The notes under the pieces: model-generated
The model's database searches: none
What the model was told of the DNA's origin: nothing
What the model saw: only the letters and a program-made list of their open reading frames with translations
In this document: piece after piece, positions 8,730 to 17,293 of the stretch
Layout of the letters: every line of letters begins with the position of its first letter
Position numbering within the stretch: position 1 is the first letter of the stretch
Position numbers and translations under genes: made by a program
Assembly: GCF_900168125.1 (NCBI RefSeq)
Contig: NZ_FUZF01000011.1
Location: forward strand, 95,985-159,984
Origin: Sphingobacterium nematocida
GTDB lineage: Bacteria > Bacteroidota > Bacteroidia > Sphingobacteriales > Sphingobacteriaceae
Reading direction: 5' to 3'
Length of the DNA: 64,000 bases

Positions 8730-9791
8730 TTAGGATGATGCTTTATAATATAGTTTCAATTTATCGGAGGCCACCGATATCTCCTCCGCAACAGACAGCT
8801 CCATCGTTGGAGCCTTAATTCCAGCTCCCCACACACTATCCCCCACAAAAACACGAGCCTCGTCCCAAAGTCCAGCTTCAATAAACAAATTCAATGTTTT
8901 GCCCCCCCCTTCAATAATAAGAGACTGCACATCCATAAGGTAGAGCTGGTACAAAATATTGTGAGGCAGGTACAGGTCATAATTTTCTAATGCTATATAT
9001 TTCAGATGTCCATCCCATTCGGTTTTTACTTCATTAAAGATGATCAAATCTGTACTATCATCTAGGAGCAAATGAGTGGTTTTAGGCACGGATAGGTTTC
9101 GATCTATCAACACCCGCTTTGGAGACTTACCAGACCAAAGCCTGTTATTTAGCATAGGGTTATCTATCAATGCAGTAGCCGCGCCCACCATAATAGCATC
9201 TTCCTCAGAGCGCCATTTGTGCGTCAATTGCTTACTTGCCTTATTACTAATCCATGCCTGTTTCTCTCCCGTAGGAGCAAAATAACCATCTTTTGTTTCA
9301 GCCCACTTCAAGATAACATATGGACGATGCTGGGCAATACGTGTAAAAAAACGTCGATTCACAAAGCGACATTCCTCCTCCAATACGCCGACCTCTACAT
9401 CAATACCAGCATCCTTCAACTTCGTTATCCCTAAACCATTAACTTTCGCAAAAGGATCCTGACAACCCACCACAACTCTACGTACAGCATATCTTATCAG
9501 CATATCTGCACACGGCGGTGTTTTACCATAATGGGCACAGGGCTCCAGTGAAACATACACCGTGCTTTGTTTCAATAACCTATAAGCCTGTTCTTCGCCA
9601 TAATTGATCTTTACTGCCTCAACAGCATTCACCTCTGCGTGTGGCCCTCCGTAAGGCGACGTATAGCCTTCTCCCACTATCTTTCCTTCATATACAATCA
9701 CCGCTCCCACCATGGGGTTAGGACTTGTAGTACCTGCCCCCAATTGTGCCAATGCAATACAGCGGCTCATGAACCTTTGATCTTCAGTCAT
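8730..9791 (-). CDS. ribD: Bifunctional riboflavin biosynthesis deaminase/reductase RibD
   Basis: RibD carries out two riboflavin-pathway steps, deamination of the pyrimidine and NADPH-dependent reduction of the ribosyl side chain. The N-terminal deaminase domain shows H-A-E-V-N-A near residue 51 and P-C-A-H-Y-G-K-T-P-P-C near residue 82, which ligate zinc. The C-terminal reductase domain shows the substrate-binding WAETKDG segment, GAATALIDNP and the late EGGGKTLN. The length of 353 residues is normal. A TAAGTTTG box ends 4 bases before the ATG, so the message is nearly leaderless. It is divergent from prmC. Confidence 0.93.
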   Translation of the reverse strand: MTEDQRFMSRCIALAQLGAGTTSPNPMVGAVIVYEGKIVGEGYTSPYGGPHAEVNAVEAVKINYGEEQAYRLLKQSTVYVSLEPCAHYGKTPPCADMLIRYAVRRVVVGCQDPFAKVNGLGITKLKDAGIDVEVGVLEEECRFVNRRFFTRIAQHRPYVILKWAETKDGYFAPTGEKQAWISNKASKQLTHKWRSEEDAIMVGAATALIDNPMLNNRLWSGKSPKRVLIDRNLSVPKTTHLLLDDSTDLIIFNEVKTEWDGHLKYIALENYDLYLPHNILYQLYLMDVQSLIIEGGGKTLNLFIEAGLWDEARVFVGDSVWGAGIKAPTMELSVAEEISVASDKLKLYYKASS

Positions 9792-9795
9792 ACCA

Positions 9796-9803
9796 CAAAC
9801 TTA
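9796..9803 (-). promoter_or_regulatory. -7 promoter element of ribD
   Basis: The minus strand reads TAAGTTTG, a perfect TAnnTTTG match, ending 4 bases before the ribD ATG. Confidence 0.5.
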
Positions 9804-9848
9804 ACATTTTATCTAAAAAGAGCGGACAAGCTAAACTTAAAAAATCAG

Positions 9849-9856
9849 TAAATTTG
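9849..9856 (+). promoter_or_regulatory. -7 promoter element of prmC
   Basis: TAAATTTG matches TAnnTTTG and ends 4 bases before the prmC ATG, so prmC is probably also translated from a nearly leaderless message. The ribD and prmC boxes lie back to back within 61 bases. Confidence 0.5.
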
Positions 9857-9860
9857 CCGT

Positions 9861-10727
9861 ATGAACAATACATGGCAAGAGATAGCCGAACTATTCCAGA
9901 TCGAGCTGAACGAACTCTACCCTTCCGCTGAAATCAAAGAACTGTTTTCCCTAACTGTAGAGCACCTCAGTGGTAGGAGAAGCAATCAACTCCATTTTCT
10001 TAAAAATGAACAACCTCCCCCCCAAGCATCAGCTGAAATTGATAATATTTTAGCTCAACTCAAAACGGGAAAGCCCATTCAGCATATATTAGGTTATGCC
10101 CATTTCTATGGCCATATATTTGAGGTTTCCGAACACACCTTAATCCCCAGGCCCGAGACCGAAGAACTTGTACACCTTATCCGACAAGATCATAAAAACA
10201 CAAAAAACAAATCCTGTATAGATATCGGTACCGGGACAGGTTGTATACCTATCTCCCTGGCCAAATGCATGCCGCAGCATCAGTATTGGGCGATAGACAT
10301 ATCCAAAGAGGCACTAGAAGTAGCCAAACGCAATGCTCAAAAAAATGACGTGGACATTCAGTTTATACAGATGGATATTTTAGAATGGGATTTAGTATTC
10401 GCATCAGATCTTAAGTTTGACATTATAGTCAGCAATCCCCCTTACATAACTACGATTGAAAAAGCAGATATGCACCAGAATGTACTCGCTTTCGAACCGC
10501 ATAGCGCTTTATTCGTCGAAGACAGTGCACCATTACTATTTTATGATTACATCGGCGATTTTGCCAAAGAACATCTCGCTTCCACAGGCTACCTCTATTT
10601 TGAAATTAATCAATACCTCGCCGATGAGACGGCAGAACTACTTTCAAAAAAAGGGTTTAACAACGTTCAATTATTCAACGATATCAACGGTGCCAAGCGC
10701 ATGATCAGAGCTAATGCCCCTTCATAA
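9861..10727 (+). CDS. prmC: Release factor glutamine methyltransferase PrmC
   Basis: PrmC methylates the GGQ glutamine of release factors RF1 and RF2 using S-adenosylmethionine. The 288-residue protein has the N-terminal helical domain and the conserved LIPRPETEELV segment near residue 96. The SAM-binding D-I-G-T-G-T-G-C-I loop lies near 118, and the catalytic S-N-P-P-Y motif lies near 192, which defines the N5-glutamine methyltransferase family. The start ATG follows a -7 box. It lies upstream of tRNA-Lys with no terminator hairpin visible in between. Confidence 0.93.
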   Translation: MNNTWQEIAELFQIELNELYPSAEIKELFSLTVEHLSGRRSNQLHFLKNEQPPPQASAEIDNILAQLKTGKPIQHILGYAHFYGHIFEVSEHTLIPRPETEELVHLIRQDHKNTKNKSCIDIGTGTGCIPISLAKCMPQHQYWAIDISKEALEVAKRNAQKNDVDIQFIQMDILEWDLVFASDLKFDIIVSNPPYITTIEKADMHQNVLAFEPHSALFVEDSAPLLFYDYIGDFAKEHLASTGYLYFEINQYLADETAELLSKKGFNNVQLFNDINGAKRMIRANAPS

Positions 10728-10811
10728 ACCGTAAAAGCACATTTAAATACACTTTTTTTTTACTGATAAACAACAGGTTAAAACCAAAGAGACAAAATAA
10801 GGCATCAAAGA

Positions 10812-10843
10812 TTTGGCATGTATTGTAGTTTTTTCTACCTTTG
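10812..10843 (+). promoter_or_regulatory. Promoter of tRNA-Lys
   Basis: A TTTG at 10812-10815 and a TACCTTTG at 10836-10843 are separated by 20 bases, the expected spacing of the Bacteroidota -33 and -7 elements. The tRNA begins 43 bases after the box. Confidence 0.7.
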
Positions 10844-10885
10844 CATCACTTCAAACAACGAAGGATAATTCAAATAAAGAATTAG

Positions 10886-10958
10886 GATTCCGTAGCTCAG
10901 CTGGTAGAGCAATACACTTTTAATGTATGGGTCCTGGGTTCGAATCCCAGCGGGATCA
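10886..10958 (+). tRNA. tRNA-Lys (anticodon UUU)
   Basis: A complete cloverleaf can be drawn. The acceptor stem is GATTCCG with CGGGATC (one G-U pair), the D arm is GCTC/GAGC, and the anticodon stem is ATACA/TGTAT with loop CTTTTAA, giving anticodon TTT. The T arm is CTGGG-TTCGAAT-CCCAG and the discriminator base is A. CCA is not encoded. An intrinsic terminator follows directly. Confidence 0.95.
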
Positions 10959-10960
10959 CA

Positions 10961-10994
10961 AAAAAAGCAACTTCAAAAGAGTTGCTTTTTTTTG
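10961..10994 (+). terminator. Intrinsic terminator after tRNA-Lys
   Basis: GCAACT and AGTTGC pair around a CAAAAG-type loop, flanked by an A-tract and followed by eight T residues. Confidence 0.8.
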
Positions 10995-11049
10995 TGCCCT
11001 TTAGGGTCGAACAGAAGCGCTGGGATGGGTTCGAACATAGCGTAGCTCG

Positions 11050-11475
11050 TTGCAGCCCTATGTGCGGGCATTGTGCGACGCAACATATCCGTCGTCGTCG
11101 CTGGACGGTTCTGGATACCAGAGCGATCATTACAAGAGATTGGAACTTGGTGCGTGAGCGTGCTCGAATGACTACGGAATTCGGGTTTTTTTTAAAGAAG
11201 ATATTTGGATAACCATCCCGTAAGTGCCCAATTGGTAGGATTGTTCTTCCAAATGGACGGCAAGCAACTTCAAGATTAATACAAGAATTATCTCAGTGAC
11301 CTCCATGATTGGGACCAAAAGCCACATGCAGAGAGCTGGGCATTGTTTCCTGAAAATATCTCCGAATACCTGAGCATCGATGAGACCAGCTTCAGCAACG
11401 GTGAACTTTATACCATTGTTAGCAGTAAATCGGCGAGAGGGCGTAAAGGGACTTATCTACTCCTTACTGTGAGTG
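11050..11475 (+). pseudogene. Remnant of an ISAon1-family insertion sequence
   Basis: Pieces of both reading frames of an ISAon1-type element can be read. About 11085-11212 encodes the end of the first frame (RRRRWTVLD, then TRDWNLV and FLKKIFG). About 11220-11470 encodes the start of the transposase (VGLFFQMDGKQLQD, an internal TAA, then YLSDLHDWDQ and LSIDETSFSNGELYTIV). The internal stop, the missing remainder and the loss of the catalytic part show it is dead. A further scrap (NLDGEAFQDYTNF) occurs near 11605-11645. This marks the left edge of the accessory block that starts right after tRNA-Lys. Confidence 0.7.
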
Positions 11476-11656
11476 GACCTTTATATACAACGAACTATAA
11501 ATAACTATACATTATCAAGTAATAATAATTGCGTATTTTAGTATTTCCTGATATACTAAGCTTGAGATGAAGAAAACCTTAAATTTCATAATTGTCATTT
11601 TTCAATTTGGACGGCGAAGCATTCCAGGACTATACTAATTTTTAGACATCTTCCTT

Positions 11657-12532
11657 ATGATACGAAAACATTCAGGGAACTTTGATTTGCTCAGATATTT
11701 AAGGTCTCGAAAAAATGACGGCAATATGGCGCCTTATTATCTGGCATCAAAAACGTGCCTGGAAGGCTTGCAAATCACCCATCCCTTTAAAAACTACTTT
11801 TATACTATCGGTCTCTACTATGGTGAAGGCGCTCGCATCAGGATAGGCAATACCGATTATGATTTAACACGTGGAAGCCTGTTAACGATTGGTCCCGGAA
11901 TGACCTGCCAATGGCTCAATACAAGTTTCCCCTCAAATGACACGCTGTTTTTTTATGATGATATTTTTTTAAATAATTTCGGCAGGTCATTTTTCTATTC
12001 CCTCGAATTTTTTTGCCCCGATGAAAAGAGTGTAATGCAACTCACCGACAGACAATTTGAGGAATTGCAACAGCTTTTCAGCACGCTTCGGGCAATCGCT
12101 GATAAACCCGAAGCAGTATCGGGAATATTATATTCAATCCTGATTATTGCACAGAAATATTTCTGGAACCTACACCGGGGCAATAAAAAGGAACTCAACG
12201 GTAAGGAACTTACCGTTGTAAAGTTTAGAGAATTAGTTTCAAAGAATTTCTCTGAATATAAAGATGTAGCTTTTTATGCGGAAAAGTTGCATATATCACC
12301 AAAATACCTGAGCGAAATATTAGTTGAATACTCCGGGCTTTCAGCAAAAAAATGGATTGAGTTTCATATTATGCAGGAGGCAAAGTACCTGTTGAGCTTT
12401 TGGAATATGTCTGTTAAAGAGGTATCGTTTCAGCTTGGTTACACAGATACTTCTCATTTTTCACGGGCATTCAAAAGTTACGACGGCCAGCTCCCCACCG
12501 AGTTCAAAAATACAGTTGAAAATCCTACGTAA
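11657..12532 (+). CDS. AraC family transcriptional regulator
   Basis: This 291-residue protein has an N-terminal cupin-like sensor half and a C-terminal AraC DNA-binding domain from about residue 190. The two helix-turn-helix units are visible as VAFYAEKLHISPKYLSEIL and VKEVSFQLGYTDTSHFSRAFK. It lacks a signal peptide and membrane segments. As the first gene after the IS remnants, and reading toward the redox-gene block, it is a candidate regulator of that block, but the 350-base gap downstream means this is inference. Confidence 0.9.
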   Translation: MIRKHSGNFDLLRYLRSRKNDGNMAPYYLASKTCLEGLQITHPFKNYFYTIGLYYGEGARIRIGNTDYDLTRGSLLTIGPGMTCQWLNTSFPSNDTLFFYDDIFLNNFGRSFFYSLEFFCPDEKSVMQLTDRQFEELQQLFSTLRAIADKPEAVSGILYSILIIAQKYFWNLHRGNKKELNGKELTVVKFRELVSKNFSEYKDVAFYAEKLHISPKYLSEILVEYSGLSAKKWIEFHIMQEAKYLLSFWNMSVKEVSFQLGYTDTSHFSRAFKSYDGQLPTEFKNTVENPT

Positions 12533-12879
12533 TCGTTGATTCTAAATCAAAAACAGAAAAAACTACATTTTTTACCGTCATTCTTACAGTATTGAGGGCC
12601 AGGCTTCTCCATATCTTCGTAGGGTACTACAAAAACGTACAATGAAGTTTAGATACGATGGTTTTATCGGGATGGTAAATGCTATCGCTAACGCCTGTTT
12701 CGCAGCATAGCAGTCTTCCTTTCGTTACAAAAAGACAGGACAAATCACCTGCGAAAGAAAAATATCCTAAACTTCTTGTCACGTTTTCAGCACCTCATGT
12801 GTCAATAGATTAAACGCTGGTTGGCTGTAGTCATTTTTCAGGCGCAGCTTAGCACAAACAATGAAATCTAAAGGGAACG
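12533..12879 (+). other. Intergenic stretch, no supported gene
   Basis: I see no credible gene, hairpin terminator or strong promoter here. A 22-codon open frame from 12642 (MKFRYDGFIGMV to a stop near 12710) may be a gene scrap, but nothing identifies it. Confidence 0.4.
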
Positions 12880-13521
12880 ATGATAGAAACAACGAAAATA
12901 AAACACTTGTTGGCCTGCCTGTTTTTCTGCATGTGGTGCTTGCATATCTGGGCGCAGATACCTGTAGAAATCAATGTAGGCCATTCGGGTTACTATTATC
13001 AGCATATGTTTTCCGGCAAAATCATTGCGGAAAAGCCGTTTGGATTTTTTAATACGTCTTCTATTTTGCTTCCTTACGACAAAAAGCGGGGGATTGAAGT
13101 GATGAGCCAATCGTATCTTACTTACGAAATAAATAAACGCTGGGCAACCGGTTTGGGCTCTATTTATGCACCAGGAAATCGGTTTGTACCTTCGGCTTTT
13201 GTTTGGTATTTCAACAAAAAAAATGATATATCGTATCTCATTTTTACGAGAATGGATGTTTGGTCTAAACCCAGTTTTGAGTTGTTTGGTTTTGTGGAAT
13301 ATCAAGGCAGCAAAATTCAGGATTTCAATCTTTATGCGCGTTTGCAGCTTCAATATATTACTTCAATGCATTGGAACGGGCATTTAAAGAGCGTGCAATA
13401 TGCAAGATTAGGAGTGGACAATAAAGGTGTACAATATGGTTTGGGTGTAAACTTTGACCAATACGGGCCAAATACTAAACAGTACAGCAACTTTGGACTT
13501 TTTGTGCGAAGAGTATTCTAA
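12880..13521 (+). CDS. Predicted exported outer-membrane-type protein, 213 aa
   Basis: The start has a signal peptide (basic IETTKIK, hydrophobic LLACLFFCMW, cleavage after HIWA). The remainder alternates polar and aromatic residues in strands (for example FGFFNTSSILLPY and YARLQLQYI) and ends with LFVRRVF, whose final phenylalanine is typical of outer-membrane beta-barrels. The length suits a small barrel of about 10-12 strands. I do not recognise a specific family. It precedes the oxidoreductase gene by 25 bases and may be co-transcribed with it. Confidence 0.65.
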   Translation: MIETTKIKHLLACLFFCMWCLHIWAQIPVEINVGHSGYYYQHMFSGKIIAEKPFGFFNTSSILLPYDKKRGIEVMSQSYLTYEINKRWATGLGSIYAPGNRFVPSAFVWYFNKKNDISYLIFTRMDVWSKPSFELFGFVEYQGSKIQDFNLYARLQLQYITSMHWNGHLKSVQYARLGVDNKGVQYGLGVNFDQYGPNTKQYSNFGLFVRRVF

Positions 13522-13546
13522 CAGAACTTTTAAAATACAATTAAAG

Positions 13547-14449
13547 ATGAATATCAATAACATAAAAACAGAAACACCTCGCAACAAAAGGGGGAGCGTA
13601 ACGGTACTTGGATTGGGTAATATGGGAGCCTCTATAGCCCATACATTTATCAATCAAGGTTATGATACTGTTGTATGGAATCGCAATACTGAAAAATGTA
13701 AACCATTGATTCAAGCAGGTGCTGCAACTGCGGAAACCCTTGGTGGAGCAGTTTCTGCCAGCAAGACGATTGTGATTTGCTTGTTAAACAATACTGCGGT
13801 AGATGAATTGCTTAGACAGCTAACTGGTTCGGTTGCCGGAAAAGTATTCATCAATTTAACGAGCGGCACGCCTGCTCAGGCTCGTGATTTTGCGGAGTGG
13901 GCAGATACACATAACGCTTCCTATATAGACGGAAAAATCTTGGCTGATCCTGTAGACATAGGAACCAGCAAATCTCAGTTATTATTCAGTGGTAAGCCAA
14001 CTGTTTTTGATGCACAGTATTCGCTGTTGGAAAAACTAGGTGCGATTACTTACTACGGAGAAGACGCAGGAGCCGCGGCTGTTGATTTTTTAGCTCAGGT
14101 AACTATTGGCTATGAATTTTTAATCGGCTTTTTGCATACCCTTCAATTGGTGCATAAAGAAGGTGTGGATTTGGCCGCTTTTGCACATCGGGTTGCTGGG
14201 ACGCTACAGGGCTATGGCCCACTGCTGTCGCTAATGGTCAGTGAAATTCAGTTGGGTACTTTCAAGCCCGACTTGGGTCCACTTCAGGTTCAGGCCGCTA
14301 TGTTTGATGACTTAATTGGCCACCGTGAATCGCAAAATATTGAAACGGTTCGGATGCGGGAAATCAAAAGCCTGATGGACCGCCGGATAGATGATGGGCA
14401 TGGTGATCAGGGGTTTTCAAGTCTATTCGAACTATTGGGAAAACAATAG
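13547..14449 (+). CDS. NAD(P)-dependent oxidoreductase, imine reductase-like
   Basis: This protein has about 300 residues in the 6-phosphogluconate/3-hydroxyisobutyrate dehydrogenase superfamily. The N-terminal Rossmann motif V-L-G-L-G-N-M-G is followed by VVWNRN, in which the basic residue after the second strand suggests NADPH preference. The YIDGKILADP segment and the helical C-terminal domain resemble the imine reductase subgroup more than hydroxyisobutyrate dehydrogenase. The start at 13547 (MNINNIK) is preferred; the in-frame start at 13454 lies inside the previous gene. It opens the redox gene series. The substrate is unknown. Confidence 0.8.
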   Translation: MNINNIKTETPRNKRGSVTVLGLGNMGASIAHTFINQGYDTVVWNRNTEKCKPLIQAGAATAETLGGAVSASKTIVICLLNNTAVDELLRQLTGSVAGKVFINLTSGTPAQARDFAEWADTHNASYIDGKILADPVDIGTSKSQLLFSGKPTVFDAQYSLLEKLGAITYYGEDAGAAAVDFLAQVTIGYEFLIGFLHTLQLVHKEGVDLAAFAHRVAGTLQGYGPLLSLMVSEIQLGTFKPDLGPLQVQAAMFDDLIGHRESQNIETVRMREIKSLMDRRIDDGHGDQGFSSLFELLGKQ

Positions 14450-14491
14450 CAATTACCTGCATTACACGCAATAATTCATAAAAAAGAAATC

Positions 14492-14944
14492 ATGAAACAG
14501 AAATTTTTTAGTACACACAATGATTATACAGGTCTGATCATTCGCCTGACAATAGGCATCGTTATGTTTCCACACGGAACACGGGCTATGTTGGGCTGGT
14601 TTGGTGGCTATGGGTTTACCCAAACTTTGGAGGGTTTGCAACAGATGGGACAGCCGTGGCTGGTGGGGCTATTGGTTATTTTAATAGAGTTCTTTGCACC
14701 CATTTTTATAATAATGGGGTTTGCCTCCCGTTTTTGGGCGATCCCAATGGGAGGTCTTTTTACAGGGATTATTTTATTGGGAGGACATCTTGAGCATGGA
14801 TTTTTCATGAACTGGTTTGGCGATAAGGAAGGTGAAGGATTCGAATATCATTTACTGATGCTCGGCTTATGTCTGGCACTATTCATTCAGGGAAGTGGAA
14901 AATATTCAATGGACGATTTGATATCAAAAAAACTCAGAGCTTAA
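14492..14944 (+). CDS. DoxX family membrane protein
   Basis: This 150-residue protein has four hydrophobic helices (about 14-32, 52-74, 80-98 and 122-139) and the family's early LIIRLTIGIVMFPHG segment. DoxX proteins are small inner-membrane proteins linked to sulfur metabolism and to oxidative or electrophile stress in various bacteria; their chemistry is not settled. It lies 42 bases after the oxidoreductase and 12 bases before the LysE gene. Confidence 0.85.
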   Translation: MKQKFFSTHNDYTGLIIRLTIGIVMFPHGTRAMLGWFGGYGFTQTLEGLQQMGQPWLVGLLVILIEFFAPIFIIMGFASRFWAIPMGGLFTGIILLGGHLEHGFFMNWFGDKEGEGFEYHLLMLGLCLALFIQGSGKYSMDDLISKKLRA

Positions 14945-14956
14945 ATTTAAATAACG

Positions 14957-15592
14957 ATGATTCCTATTCATGAATTTTTGTGGTTTGCTTTAGCAGCCCT
15001 CCTGATGGTTATCAGTCCGGGACCAAATATGATTTATCTTATTTCCCGAAGTATCACGCAAGGCAAAACAGCCGGGCTTGTTTCTCTGTTAGGTGTTATA
15101 AATGGTTTTCTATTTCATATCGCCCTGGCAGGATTTGGGTTGACGGCTATATTATTGGCTGTTCCCTTTGCATACGGGATACTGAAAATTTCGGGCGCTA
15201 TTTACTTGTTGTACCTAGCATATCAGGCCATTAAACCCAATGACAAGACATTTTTCGAAGTGAATGGACATGTTCCCAAATATAGGCCTCGAAAACTGTT
15301 CCTGATGGGCTTTTTTACCAATGCGTTGAATCCCAAAATGGCTGTATTTTACCTGTCGTTTTTCCCTCAATTTATCAAGCCCGAATATGGTTCCATATTT
15401 GGTCAGAGCATGGCATTGGGTATTACACAGATTATCATTAGCTTCACTATTAATTTTGTTATTGTAATGACCGCCGCAAAAATGGCTTCTTTCCTTACAA
15501 AAAATCCACTTTGGGTAAAAGTACAAAAGTGGTTCATGGCCAGTATATTGACTATTTTGGCAATAAAGATGGTGCTTTTAAAAGCTAAATAA
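14957..15592 (+). CDS. LysE/RhtB family exporter
   Basis: This 211-residue inner-membrane protein has about six hydrophobic helices. It carries the RhtB signature near the start (SPGPNMIYLISRSITQGK), a glycine-rich second helix, and the central GFFTNALNPKMAVFYLSFFPQF motif. The family exports amino acids or related small amphipathic molecules. Here it may export a product of the neighbouring redox enzymes. It lies 12 bases after DoxX and 21 bases before the AhpD-like gene. Confidence 0.9.
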   Translation: MIPIHEFLWFALAALLMVISPGPNMIYLISRSITQGKTAGLVSLLGVINGFLFHIALAGFGLTAILLAVPFAYGILKISGAIYLLYLAYQAIKPNDKTFFEVNGHVPKYRPRKLFLMGFFTNALNPKMAVFYLSFFPQFIKPEYGSIFGQSMALGITQIIISFTINFVIVMTAAKMASFLTKNPLWVKVQKWFMASILTILAIKMVLLKAK

Positions 15593-15613
15593 TCATACAC
15601 AAGACCAATAAAT

Positions 15614-16051
15614 ATGGAAAACAGAATAGACATACAGCAGCTGGAGCCGGATGCATTTAAAGCAATGTTCGCTCTGGAAAATTACCTGCAACATTCGGGG
15701 CTTTCTAAAAGGCATTTCTATCTGATTAAAATTCGTGCTTCGCAAATCAACGGTTACGCTTTTTGTATCAACATGCACACTACGGATGCATTAAAGCAGG
15801 GTGAAACCGCACAGCGAATTTTCCTGCTCAACGCCTGGAAAGAAACCGGATTATTTACCGAGGAAGAGAAAACAATTTTAGCCATAACCGAGGAAGTAAC
15901 CCTAATCAGCCAAAACGGGTTAAGCGATGAAACGTACAGACAGGCCGAACAACTTTTTGATGGAAACCAAATTGCACAGATCATCATGGCAGTTGTTACC
16001 ATAAATGCATGGAATAGGATTGTGATCAGCACCAAGAAAACGATAGAATAA
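15614..16051 (+). CDS. Carboxymuconolactone decarboxylase (AhpD-like) family protein
   Basis: This 145-residue all-helical protein has the CMD/AhpD core. In AhpD a C-x-x-C pair and a histidine form the proton-relay redox centre. Here the motif reads Y48-A-F-C51 with H55, so the first cysteine is replaced by tyrosine while the second cysteine and histidine remain. That argues against a simple disulfide reductase and for a one-cysteine variant. CMD genes are the C of the COE proteins that accompany ECF41 sigma factors, and an ECF41-type sigma factor lies 2.3 kb downstream. Confidence 0.85.
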   Translation: MENRIDIQQLEPDAFKAMFALENYLQHSGLSKRHFYLIKIRASQINGYAFCINMHTTDALKQGETAQRIFLLNAWKETGLFTEEEKTILAITEEVTLISQNGLSDETYRQAEQLFDGNQIAQIIMAVVTINAWNRIVISTKKTIE

Positions 16052-16082
16052 ACAGAAAACGAACTAAAAATGATACTCAATT

Positions 16083-16679
16083 ATGCAAACAATTTCCAAA
16101 TCGCTAAAAAGATTATTATCCGCCCTTATACTCTCCAATATCATTTTTATGGCGAGTATCGTCTACTTATACTTAGACAACAAGCAAAACATTAATGCGG
16201 AAAGAATAAATATTAATGATGCCTCGGGAAAAAATCGAATCGTTATTGCAAACACAGACAATATTCCCGAGCCCATTGTTGCTGGAAAAACCTATAAACG
16301 AGCTTATGCACCGGCAGGTCTTATATTTTATGACAAGAACGGCGACGAAAGAGGAGGTCTTGCCATAACCGATAACAAGGAGACCAACCTGAACGCGCTC
16401 GCATTTGACTATCAGAATGCCGATGCCATCGGTATACTGGCGCAGGACAATAAACACGACAATTATTTCAGGGCTGGGCTGGTGATCAATGACAAAGACC
16501 TGTCGGGGAAACCCGGACATAATATCAACCGTATCAACCTGATAACGGAAAACGGGAATGCGGCTTTGGTAATGAAGGACCACAATGAAATACCGCGGAT
16601 TATTCTAAAGGTTGATAGTGTAGGCAACCCGTCTATCGAAATGTTCGACAAAGACGGTAAACTGAACTGGAAACGATAA
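16083..16679 (+). CDS. Hypothetical membrane-anchored protein, 198 aa
   Basis: One N-terminal transmembrane helix (about 11-32) is followed by a soluble, presumably periplasmic domain. This domain is rich in asparagine and aspartate, with recurring strand-turn segments such as GLIFYDKNGDERGG, AGLVINDKD and IEMFDKDGKLNW. The repeated D-K-x-G-x pattern resembles a small repeat domain, but I do not recognise it. It stands in line with the redox genes, 31 bases after the AhpD-like gene and 11 bases before the ABM gene. Confidence 0.6.
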   Translation: MQTISKSLKRLLSALILSNIIFMASIVYLYLDNKQNINAERININDASGKNRIVIANTDNIPEPIVAGKTYKRAYAPAGLIFYDKNGDERGGLAITDNKETNLNALAFDYQNADAIGILAQDNKHDNYFRAGLVINDKDLSGKPGHNINRINLITENGNAALVMKDHNEIPRIILKVDSVGNPSIEMFDKDGKLNWKR

Positions 16680-16690
16680 ATACAAGTCTT

Positions 16691-17122
16691 ATGAAACAGA
16701 CATTAAAAACCATCATCATACCCATTCTTATGGCGGTGAATACTTTTGGTCAACATCAAAATCGATTAAAAATGGAACAGAATAACAGAGAAGAACGTAC
16801 TGCTACGGAACAGGTTGCCGTCATCGATAAAATCAGCATTCCCCAAAAAGCTATCGCGGCGTATTCCGAAAACTCGCTTTTCATCAGGAATACACTACGG
16901 CAACAGCCCGGCTTTGTAAAATATGAAATCTTTCAACAGACAGGCGATAGTGGAGACCTTCGGGTTATTACGGTTGCCACCTGGGCAGACAGACAGCGGA
17001 TGGACGATGCCAGAGTGGTTATACGGGAGGCAATGCAAAAAGCAGGGATTAAAATGCCCGCGTTTTTAGAGCAACATGGCATTACGATGGAAAGGGGTAT
17101 TTATCAGACGGTCGAGGAGTAA
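16691..17122 (+). CDS. Exported antibiotic biosynthesis monooxygenase (ABM) domain protein
   Basis: The first 20 residues form a signal peptide (KQTLKTIIIPILMAVNTFGQ), and a dimeric alpha/beta-barrel ABM domain follows. Its features are VIDKISIP, an S-x-x-x-x-I-R-x-x-L-R-Q-Q-P-G-F-V-K-Y helix-turn, and VATWADRQRMDDA. ABM proteins oxidise quinones or aromatics without a cofactor, or degrade haem in some branches. A periplasmic location is unusual for the family and is inferred from the leader. It ends the first tight run of the block. Confidence 0.75.
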   Translation: MKQTLKTIIIPILMAVNTFGQHQNRLKMEQNNREERTATEQVAVIDKISIPQKAIAAYSENSLFIRNTLRQQPGFVKYEIFQQTGDSGDLRVITVATWADRQRMDDARVVIREAMQKAGIKMPAFLEQHGITMERGIYQTVEE

Positions 17123-17293
17123 GCAAGCGTACCCAATAATTACCTTGAAGAAAGCATAAAACAGTGATGTCTTAAAGTCTTTGAAAAAAAACTTGACCGG
17201 ATTCAGCAAGAAACGGATTTTAATAGATGTATGATATCGTTAATTTTAAAAGAATCAGCAAAGTTGAGTAGAAATCATAAAAGGTACTCTAAT

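Noticed and set aside
10897..11130. Minus-strand open frame overlapping tRNA-Lys (contains GFEPRTHTLK)
   Set aside because: The peptide is the antisense reading of the tRNA T-arm and anticodon arm, a well-known false gene pattern.
10982..11212. Plus-strand open frame after the tRNA terminator
   Set aside because: Its C-terminal half is the decayed first frame of an ISAon1-type element; the first half is not coding, so it was folded into the IS remnant.
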